From Desulfurococcales archaeon (lineage in GTDB: Archaea > Thermoproteota > Thermoprotei_A > Sulfolobales > WAQK01): 5,724 bases of DNA. The translations under genes were made by a program, and so were the position numbers. The DNA lies in contig JALURJ010000068.1 of the NCBI GenBank assembly GCA_027016915.1, positions 1-5,724 on the forward strand, in the 5' to 3' direction. Under the pieces are notes generated by a model. That model was not told the origin of the DNA. It worked only from the letters and a program-made list of their open reading frames with translations, and searched no databases. Of this stretch, positions 1 through 5,156 are shown piece after piece. Numbering within the stretch: position 1 is the first letter of the stretch; the number at the start of each line of letters is the position of its first letter.

Positions 1-1260
1 TACGGTGTGGAGCCTCCTGTCAATGCTAACACGGTCCTCTCCATATGTACGCTAGCCGCTCTATGGTCGTACGTAGTATTCGGGTGGCTCTCGGATAAGA
101 TAGGTAGGAGGCCTATACTACTAACCGGTATATACCTTAACGCGTTAATGTTCATACCAGTATTCTATCTACTAAAGAAGGCAGTATTAGCAGGAAACGC
201 TGCAATGATATGGGGCCTTACCTACCTACTAACATTCCTCAACGGTATAGGCTATAGTGGTGCACAGTCTTCATTCCTGCTGGAGCTGTTCCCTGCCAGA
301 GTAAGGCTGACGGGCGTGGCGTTCTCGTATAACCTTGGATACGGTATAACAGGCGGGCTGACCCCCTTCATGATAACTGCTCTATATAAATACGTCACTG
401 GCGACTGGTTCACAGCCGTAGTTACCTGGTCAACTGTAGTCCCGATGATCATGGGCTTAATCTACGTATTCAAGGGATGGGAGACTCTAGGAACCAGGAT
501 CTGGCTAGAGCTATCAGCTAAGGAGTTCATGAAGAAGCCACTGATAGTCAGGCCAGCTGACACCATCATAACACTAGCCAGTAAACTAGTGGAGAGTGGT
601 TACAGGGCAGCCGTTGTTAGGGTCAACGGCAAGGTGGGCGTCGTCGGGGAGAGGAGGATACTAAAGGCGCTAGCTGAGGGTAAGAAGCCGGATGCGAGGG
701 TATCGGATATATACATAGAAGTGCCGTGCGTGGAGACCGAGGACCCACTACCTACAATAATAACTGTAATGCACGATTACGGCGTAAGGGTAATCCCTGT
801 GTGCGATAAATCTGGTGATATCGTAGGTCAGATAGAAGCTAGAGAGCTACTAGGCGAGGTGGCTGGGGTAAAGAGCATCATAGCCAAGAGGATATCTGAG
901 AGGTTCACCGTAGAGGACCTAGGAAGAAGCCCGATAACCATAAGAAGCGATGCTACAGTAGAGGAGGCAGTAAAGGTCATGGCAAAGAACGACATAGGAT
1001 TCCTACCAGTAGTAGAGGACTCAAAGCTAATAGCAGTATTCAGCGAGAGAGACCTCGTAAAACTCCTAGCCTCTGGAGGGAAGCTCAGCGACCCCATCAT
1101 AGCGTATGCCACAAAGAACCCGATAACAGTCAGCTGCTCATCAACAATAAAGGAGGCAGCCAGCATAATGCTCAAGCATAACATAAGACACCTAGTATGC
1201 GTCGAAGACGGAAGGCCTAGGAGAGTAATATCCATTAGAGAGGTTCTAAATATAGGTTAA
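1..1260 (+). CDS. MFS transporter (metabolite:H+ symporter-like) fused to four CBS motifs, 5' end missing
   Basis: The reading frame is open from base 1, so the start and the N-terminal half lie outside the window. Residues below count from the GTG at 7. Five hydrophobic segments are visible (about 8-27, 37-55, 66-84, 102-127, 134-155). The loop GWLSDKIGRRP (26-36) is the classic MFS motif, here probably between TM8 and TM9. ELFPARVRLTGVAFSYNLGY followed by GGLTPF (93-121) resembles the metabolite:H+ symporter branch (ProP, KgtP, ShiA relatives). A cytosolic tail holds four CBS motifs (about 174-225, 232-285, 303-355, 362-417), i.e. two Bateman modules. CBS domains commonly bind AMP, ATP or S-adenosylmethionine, so the tail may gate transport by energy state; that is inference. 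The substrate cannot be read from the sequence, though the downstream acyl-CoA synthetase suggests a small carboxylate. The family call is firm. Confidence 0.88.
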   Translation, partial: YGVEPPVNANTVLSICTLAALWSYVVFGWLSDKIGRRPILLTGIYLNALMFIPVFYLLKKAVLAGNAAMIWGLTYLLTFLNGIGYSGAQSSFLLELFPARVRLTGVAFSYNLGYGITGGLTPFMITALYKYVTGDWFTAVVTWSTVVPMIMGLIYVFKGWETLGTRIWLELSAKEFMKKPLIVRPADTIITLASKLVESGYRAAVVRVNGKVGVVGERRILKALAEGKKPDARVSDIYIEVPCVETEDPLPTIITVMHDYGVRVIPVCDKSGDIVGQIEARELLGEVAGVKSIIAKRISERFTVEDLGRSPITIRSDATVEEAVKVMAKNDIGFLPVVEDSKLIAVFSERDLVKLLASGGKLSDPIIAYATKNPITVSCSSTIKEAASIMLKHNIRHLVCVEDGRPRRVISIREVLNIG

Positions 1261-1270
1261 ATATAGGTTA
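1249..1270. repeat. 11-bp tandem duplication across the stop codon
   Basis: AATATAGGTTA occurs twice back to back (1249-1259 and 1260-1270). The first copy ends within the TAA stop at 1258-1260 of the transporter gene and the second lies just beyond it. It looks like a small slippage duplication. Confidence 0.8.
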
Positions 1271-1290
1271 ATCCCACATTAACCCCACAT

Positions 1291-1298
1291 ATTTTTAC
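1291..1298 (+). terminator. T-run, possible transcription terminator of the transporter gene
   Basis: ATTTTTAC lies 31 bases after the stop codon. Archaeal RNA polymerase often stops at short T-runs without a hairpin, and I see no strong hairpin here. The site also sits just upstream of the next promoter. Confidence 0.4.
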
Positions 1299-1305
1299 AA
1301 TTATA

Positions 1306-1316
1306 TTATAAATTTA
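1306..1316 (+). promoter_or_regulatory. TATA box of the acetyl-CoA synthetase-like gene
   Basis: TTATAAATTTA sits in a very AT-rich stretch (1288-1325) between two GC-balanced genes. Standard archaeal spacing (about 25-27 bases from box centre) puts the transcript start near 1336-1340. That gives a leader of about 45 bases with room for the GGTG ribosome-binding core. Confidence 0.55.
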
Positions 1317-1371
1317 GTAATTTTGTTCGGTTTTGGGGGAAGGCCTCGAGTTACGCCTAGGATGTATGGTG

Positions 1372-1375
1372 GGTG
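1372..1375 (+). promoter_or_regulatory. Ribosome-binding core GGTG deciding the acs-like start
   Basis: GGTG at 1372-1375 matches the core complementary to the archaeal 16S 3' end (anti-SD CACCUCC). It lies 6 bases before TTG at 1382. This favours that TTG over the in-frame GTG at 1373, which overlaps the motif and has only a GGTG one base upstream of it. Confidence 0.5.
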
Positions 1376-1381
1376 AGAGGC

Positions 1382-3376
1382 TTGGTCGGGGAGAGTACTG
1401 AGGCTATATCACATGAATCGGAGGCCATACTGGTGCCGCCGCAGGTCTCCTACCTTATTGATTGGGGTAAAAGGGATTTCGTAGGATTCTGGGACTGGGC
1501 GGCGAGGAAGGCTATGGAGGATATATACTGGAGAAAGGTCTGGGATAAGACCTTCGAGTGGGGAGATAAGACGTTCTACTGGTACATAGGCGGGATCACT
1601 AATATATCATATAATGCTTTAGACTATAAGATATTAAAGGGTTACGGGAACAAGGCAGCCTTAATCTACGAGAACGGCGAGACAGGCGATAGGAGAGTAG
1701 TCACGTATAATGACCTATTATATCTGGTTGAGAAGTACGCTGCAGCACTCAGGGGGATGGGAGTCAGGAAGGGTGACAGGGTACTAATCTATATGCCGAC
1801 CAGGATAGAGAGCGTAGCACTAATGCTCGCTACAGCGAGGATCGGGGCCATACACACGGTGGTATTCGCTGGCTTCTCCTCGGGAGCCCTAGCTGATAGG
1901 ATAGAACTAGCTAAGCCCAAATGGGTATTCACACAGGACTATAACCTGAGAAGGGGCAAGCTAGTGGAGCTCAAGACCGTGGTTGACGAGGCCATAAAGA
2001 TTGCTGAGGGTAAGGCGGAGATAGAGAGGGTCGTCGTATTTAAGTCAGGCTATACCGATAAGGAGGCCCCGATGATTAGAGGACGTGATATACTATGGGA
2101 GGAGTGGCTGGATCACGCTAAAGAGGGTGACAGTAGGGTCGAATGGGTCGAGTCTAACGATCCACTATTCATACTGCCGACTTCGGGCACGACGGCGAAG
2201 CCTAAGCCTACGGTGCAGAAGCATGGAGGATACCAGGTTTACGTGTACACTATGGGCAAGTGGGTATACGACCTCAACCCGAGTGACATCTGGTTCTGTA
2301 CCAGCGATATTGGCTGGATAGTCGGTCATAGTTATGTAGTATACGGCCCGCTACTAGCTGGCGCTACGAGCGTCATCTATGACGGAGTACCGGACTATCC
2401 TAGGCCCGACATGTGGTGGGACGTAATTGAGAGGAATAGGGTTACAGGCTTCTGGACCTCCCCCACGGGAGCTAGGATCCTAATGAAACTAGGCACCGAG
2501 CAGGCTAGGAAGCACGACTTAAGTAGCGTCATTAAGGTATTCACTGCAGGCGAGCCTCTGAACCCGCCTGTACTAAAGTGGCTGATGTATGACGTATTTG
2601 AGGGTAGGGTCCCAGTGATCGACCATATGTGGCAGACTGAGACTAGCGGGCCTCTAGTAGCTAACCCTTATGGCCTAGGGATGTACCCGATTAAGCCTGG
2701 AAGCGCTGGGATGGGCGTGCCCGGCGTGCACGTTGAGGTAGTAGACCCCGAGACGGGCAAGCCGGTGGGTCCAGGACACAAGGGCGTGGTCATAGTCAGG
2801 AACCCATTCCCGGGGCTCACATCAACCCTATGGGGCGACCCTGAGAGGTACTGGAGAAGCTACTGGGACACGAGCCCGGCATTGAGTGGGGTATACTTCA
2901 CTGGGGATTCAGCGTATATAGATAAAGACGGCTACATATACTTCGTTGGTAGGGCCGATGAGGTCATAAAGATCTCCGCGCACAGAATAGGTACCGCTGA
3001 AGTGGAATCAGCGCTGATAAGTCACCCTGCAGTAGCTGAGGCTGCCGTCATAGGAGTGCCAGACGAGCTCAGGGGAGAGGTAGCCCTAGGCTTAGTCGTA
3101 CTGAAGCCAGGCTATGAACCTAGTGAGGACCTCAAGAAGGAGTTAATAGAGCATGTAAGGAAGCACTACGGCCCCATAGTAGTATTCAAGGGCATAGAAT
3201 TCGTTGGGTCACTACCCAAGACCAGGAGCGGCAAGATAATGAGGAGAGTAATTAGGAACCTGTGGTCAGGGAAGCCCTTAGGAGACCTCTCAACACTAGA
3301 GGATGAGTCCGCGATAGAGGAGGTAAAGAAAGCCATAGAGAGATTAAGGAGAGAGGAAGCAAGCAAAGAACAGTAA
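1382..3376 (+). CDS. acs: AMP-forming acetyl-CoA synthetase-like enzyme
   Basis: This is an ANL-superfamily enzyme that should activate acetate or another short acid with ATP and CoA. Residues count from an alternative GTG at 1373; from TTG 1382 the protein is 664 aa, normal for Acs. Visible parts are: the Acs N-terminal region (WYIGGITNISYNALD, about 70-84), the ATP loop LPTSGTTAKPKP (268-279), TAGEPL (391-396), MWQTET (419-424), YFTGD (508-512), GRADEVIKISAHRIGTAE (526-543) and the C-terminal catalytic Lys in PKTRSGK (K621). The tail GDLSTLEDES is typical of Acs. W420 matches the Trp that limits the Salmonella Acs pocket to acetate, so a small substrate is likely. Oddities are Ala and Pro in the ATP loop where Acs usually has TGKPKG, and Ala536 where SGHR is usual. 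Propionyl- or 3-hydroxypropionyl-CoA synthetase remain alternatives. The upstream CBS transporter may supply the acid. Confidence 0.9.
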   Translation: MVGESTEAISHESEAILVPPQVSYLIDWGKRDFVGFWDWAARKAMEDIYWRKVWDKTFEWGDKTFYWYIGGITNISYNALDYKILKGYGNKAALIYENGETGDRRVVTYNDLLYLVEKYAAALRGMGVRKGDRVLIYMPTRIESVALMLATARIGAIHTVVFAGFSSGALADRIELAKPKWVFTQDYNLRRGKLVELKTVVDEAIKIAEGKAEIERVVVFKSGYTDKEAPMIRGRDILWEEWLDHAKEGDSRVEWVESNDPLFILPTSGTTAKPKPTVQKHGGYQVYVYTMGKWVYDLNPSDIWFCTSDIGWIVGHSYVVYGPLLAGATSVIYDGVPDYPRPDMWWDVIERNRVTGFWTSPTGARILMKLGTEQARKHDLSSVIKVFTAGEPLNPPVLKWLMYDVFEGRVPVIDHMWQTETSGPLVANPYGLGMYPIKPGSAGMGVPGVHVEVVDPETGKPVGPGHKGVVIVRNPFPGLTSTLWGDPERYWRSYWDTSPALSGVYFTGDSAYIDKDGYIYFVGRADEVIKISAHRIGTAEVESALISHPAVAEAAVIGVPDELRGEVALGLVVLKPGYEPSEDLKKELIEHVRKHYGPIVVFKGIEFVGSLPKTRSGKIMRRVIRNLWSGKPLGDLSTLEDESAIEEVKKAIERLRREEASKEQ

Positions 3377-3542
3377 CGCTGACCAGAAGCGGGCCACCCT
3401 TACACGCCAACCCCAGCCCACGAATAAGCGATAATACAGAATACCTCACCATACTGAAGATCTTTTATTGCATATAGCAGAGGCCTAAAACATACTGTAT
3501 ACAATGATTTCAGGCATACAGGCATGCCATCATATAAGCCGT
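3377..3542. other. Intergenic stretch, no gene seen
   Basis: No open frame here is credible in either strand. It holds the presumed end of the acs-like transcript (TCTTTTATT at 3461-3469, a weak T-run terminator). It also holds a perfect 8-bp palindrome GGCATGCC (3521-3528) and a TATA-like CATATAAG (3531-3538) that may belong to the tRNA promoter. Confidence 0.5.
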
Positions 3543-3543
3543 G

Positions 3544-3557
3544 ATAAAAGCTTTTTT
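3544..3557 (+). promoter_or_regulatory. Probable TATA box of tRNA-Gly
   Basis: ATAAAAGCTTTTTT lies about 40 bases before the tRNA. With normal archaeal spacing, transcription would start near 3573-3576, leaving a leader of about 18 bases for RNase P to remove. The box includes a 10-bp palindrome AAAAGCTTTT (3546-3555). CATATAAG at 3531 is an alternative box. Confidence 0.5.
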
Positions 3558-3592
3558 CCCCACGCCATTACATCACAATACAGGGTTAGAGT

Positions 3593-3671
3593 GCGGCGGT
3601 CGTCTAGCCTGGACTAGGACGCCGGCCTGCCAAGCCGGAGGTCCCGGGTTCAAATCCCGGCCGCCGCACCA
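3593..3671 (+). tRNA. tRNA-Gly (anticodon GCC), intronless, CCA encoded
   Basis: The full cloverleaf can be drawn. The acceptor GCGGCGG (3593-3599) pairs perfectly with CCGCCGC (3661-3667). The D-stem is 3602-3605 with 3617-3620, and the invariant GG is at 3611-3612. The anticodon stem CCGGC/GCCGG (3622-3626/3634-3638) closes the loop CTGCCAA with anticodon GCC at 3629-3631. The T-stem CCGGG/CCCGG (3644-3648/3656-3660) closes TTCAAAT. The discriminator is A3668 and CCA follows at 3669-3671. The GC-rich stems fit a thermophile. There is no intron in the anticodon loop. I saw no second copy of the tRNA 3' end in the window, so there is no evidence of an integrated element at this tRNA. Confidence 0.97.
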
Positions 3672-3891
3672 CCCCTAAACGTTCTCCCGTGAATGGCTAT
3701 AGTAACCAGTTTCAGCTATCGATTATCTTACCTGGATTAGCTATTAACCTATTAAGCATCTATTAAGTTGAGATAAGAGATCCCGTGGGCCTCGGCTTCA
3801 TCTATTTAGGGGATAGGAGCTAGTATCATCTCTTTACTCTTTTAAGTAAGATAGATTCTAAGTTTTAACTTTGTGGTGTTTCTGGAATCGT
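3672..3891. other. AT-rich intergenic region with CTATTAA repeats, no gene seen
   Basis: No gene is supported between the tRNA and the convergent broken gene. The stretch contains CTATTAA three times (3741-3747, 3749-3755, 3760-3766). It has a distant inverted pair TATCTTAC/GTAAGATA (3724-3731/3846-3853). T-rich segments such as CTCTTTACTCTTTTAAG (about 3830-3846) could end plus-strand transcription. Confidence 0.5.
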
Positions 3892-4275
3892 TTAATTCTT
3901 TAATGTAATCTCTAGCGTTGCCCCGCTGAGTGGATCCGGAGTAATGTCGTTGATAGTATTAGCTAGCTTGTCGAGCCCGCCTTCCAGGTACGAGTATACT
4001 ATTTGGGGGAGTACTCTATCCACGTAGTTAACGGTGACTCCCCCGTTCCAGGCTATGAAGGCGCTTGCGCCCTTAGATAGTATTATACTGGCTAGTTCCC
4101 CCGTGTTCATACCATAGCATCCGAAGAATATGAATACCGAGCCTGGTCTCACGGTGAGCTTCTCCCTAAGGAACTTGGGCTGAAACATTAGATTATAGTT
4201 TTCTGTGTTAGTTTGTGTCTTTCCATATCATAGGGTTTAATAGGCGAAGACTACGTCACGAACTTATTGGTGACC

Positions 4276-4319
4276 CTCGGGTGCGCGAGGGGAGCCCTTG
4301 CTCCCGTAGCCCGCCCGAG
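4276..4319 (-). repeat. Nested hairpin with tetraloop
   Basis: The inner stem GGGAGC/GCTCCC (4290-4295/4300-4305) is perfect with a 4-base loop (AAGG on the minus strand). The outer stem CTCGGG/CCCGAG (4276-4281/4314-4319) is perfect, with an 8-base internal loop on each side. A further hairpin, GTCAC/GTGAC (4255-4259/4270-4274), follows with a single unpaired base between them. Confidence 0.75.
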
Positions 4320-4334
4320 CGGGAACCGTGATGA

Positions 4335-4391
4335 CCCAAGCCGTGCCAGATACCATCCCACACAGTCCGCTACATGAAGGCACGGCTCGGG
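4335..4391 (-). repeat. 13-bp imperfect inverted repeat, stem of a long hairpin
   Basis: CCCAAGCCGTGCC (4335-4347) and GGCACGGCTCGGG (4379-4391) pair at 12 of 13 positions around a 31-base loop. The only mismatch is A-C if the plus strand is transcribed but G-U if the minus strand is. This hints that a minus-strand RNA is the structured one. Confidence 0.75.
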
Positions 4392-4958
4392 TGAACGGCT
4401 CACAATGACGTATTTCGGGAGCTTGGATAGGTCCTCCATGCTGGCCTTTGGCGGCGGTATTACTCCCTCTGCTAGTATGCCCTTCCTAATCCAGTTGTAT
4501 ATGCTAGGCCCGTAGAGCTTGACAGCCTCGTCCACGTGCAGCTCGGTGTATATGTGGCCTCCCGGGGGGTAGGGGCCAACGCTCCTGTTGGTGTAGCCGC
4601 CGTGGGCCCTTATTATCACGATGTCGTAGAAGCCTATCTCCAGGAATACCTCGAGGGTGGCGTTCCTCCCCAGGTATATATCGACCTGGTAGCCGTGGGA
4701 CTCGAGCACGCCCCGTAGGGTCTCTACTAGTGTATCGTTGGGTACTCCCTGTAGAGTGGATCATATATCAGGGCCCTGGGGACCCGAGCTACAACGGGGG
4801 AGTCTGCGTCACCGATAGCTCTGGCTCTCCGCCTATGTATCCCATCTGGTATAGGCCGATGAGCAGTATGGCTAGGCCTAGCGCTAGGGAGAGGGCTATC
4901 ACTAGGTTCCTCCTGGTCTTGTTAGCTGCCTTGCGTCTGAACTTAGGCAAGCCTTTAG

Positions 4959-4962
4959 CACC
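4959..4962 (-). promoter_or_regulatory. Ribosome-binding core ahead of the TTG start of the broken gene
   Basis: Minus-strand GGTG lies 8 bases before TTG at 4950. An in-frame stop (TAG) occurs 10 codons upstream of that TTG and no ATG or GTG lies between, so this TTG is the only good start for the anchor frame. Confidence 0.5.
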
Positions 4963-5085
4963 ACATTGATATTGCCTCTAAGGGCCTCTAGGCGTAGCTC
5001 TGGGTTCTATTCTATGGTGTGATACGCTGGGTATTACGTGTGATTTCGTGTTCCTGTATTCACTTGCGTTGTATGCCTAGGTCAT

Positions 5086-5111
5086 GATTATATAGTTGCG
5101 CCCGCTATATA
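5086..5111 (+). promoter_or_regulatory. TATA boxes of the PCNA gene
   Basis: GATTATATA (5086-5094) and GCTATATAC (about 5103-5111) are both TATA-like. The first would start transcription near 5115-5118, leaving a leader of about 40 bases; the second near 5132-5135, leaving about 24. Both leaders include the GGTG core. The region is shared with the divergent broken gene, for which I see no clear TATA box. Confidence 0.5.
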
Positions 5112-5145
5112 CTCTATGGGTGTGTATAGCGTAGACTTCTATGGG

Positions 5146-5149
5146 GGTG
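5146..5149 (+). promoter_or_regulatory. Ribosome-binding core deciding the PCNA start
   Basis: GGTG, within GGGGGTG (5143-5149), lies 7 bases before TTG at 5157. The nearby ATG at 5141 is out of frame and stops after seven codons, so it is not the PCNA start. Confidence 0.5.
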
Positions 5150-5156
5150 CCTGCTG

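Larger units (their letters stand above)
4183..4400 (-). mobile_element. Hairpin-rich insertion inside the protease-like gene (possible non-autonomous element or structured RNA)
   Basis: This stretch separates two segments that align as one continuous domain (KYVIV then QPKFLREKL), so it appears inserted. About 218 bases must be removed to rejoin the codons gtg and cag; exact edges are uncertain. AGCC occurs at both borders (plus-strand GGCT at 4178-4181 and 4397-4400) and could be a 4-bp target duplication. That reading needs one extra lost base to restore frame. On the minus strand it can form a 13-bp stem with one G-U pair (4379-4391/4335-4347). Next comes a two-part hairpin (4314-4319/4276-4281 outside, 4300-4305/4290-4295 inside), then a 5-bp hairpin (4270-4274/4255-4259). 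The part at 4183-4250 is AT-rich and less structured. No transposase is encoded. A remnant of an IS200/IS605-type end is possible, since these have subterminal hairpins. No family is assigned. Confidence 0.4.
3892..4950 (-). pseudogene. Broken gene for a membrane-anchored clan CD (caspase/gingipain-like) protein
   Basis: Pieces in all three minus frames join into one plausible protein. From TTG at 4950 (GGTG core 8 bases upstream) comes a basic N-terminus, MPKFRRKAANKTRRN, and a membrane segment LVIALSLALGLAILLIGLY. This anchor would place the rest outside the cell. The frame then stops at 4787-4789. It resumes in the next frame (ARVPRALIYDPLYREYP) and again in a third (NDTLVETLRGVLESHGYQVD). 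Both shifts fit loss of one C in C-runs (4796-4800 and 4740-4742). DIVIIRAHGG (His about 4602-4604) and FIFFGCYGM (Cys about 4117-4119) resemble the His and Cys motifs of clan CD peptidases. ASAFIAWNGGV and YVDRVLP fit the region after the Cys. Between KYVIV and PKFLREKL about 218 bases intrude. Residues are otherwise well kept, so decay is recent, or some lesions are sequencing errors. The native role is unknown. Confidence 0.7.

Noticed and set aside
828..1235. Minus-strand open frame of 135 codons
   Set aside because: Antisense of the CBS region, which is clearly the real coding strand.
3521..3528. GGCATGCC palindrome as an operator
   Set aside because: A single 8-bp palindrome with no second copy and no clear position relative to the tRNA promoter.
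3593..3671. tRNA as an integration site (att) of a genomic island
   Set aside because: No repeat of the tRNA 3' end and no integrase gene in the window.
4328..4334. GTGATGA, matching the C box of archaeal C/D guide RNAs
   Set aside because: No CTGA D box at a suitable distance and no D'/C' pair; the match lies between hairpins and is probably chance.
4252..4400. Possible SRP RNA, RNase P RNA or tRNA remnant inside the insertion
   Set aside because: None of the conserved motifs I know for these RNAs is visible: no GGAAG-type SRP loop, no RNase P core sequences, no T-arm with TTC in a paired stem. GC-rich hairpins alone are not enough.
4730..4969. Plus-strand open frame of 79 codons
   Set aside because: It lies opposite the membrane-anchor segment of the broken minus-strand gene, has no ribosome-binding core, and its composition is that of an antisense shadow.
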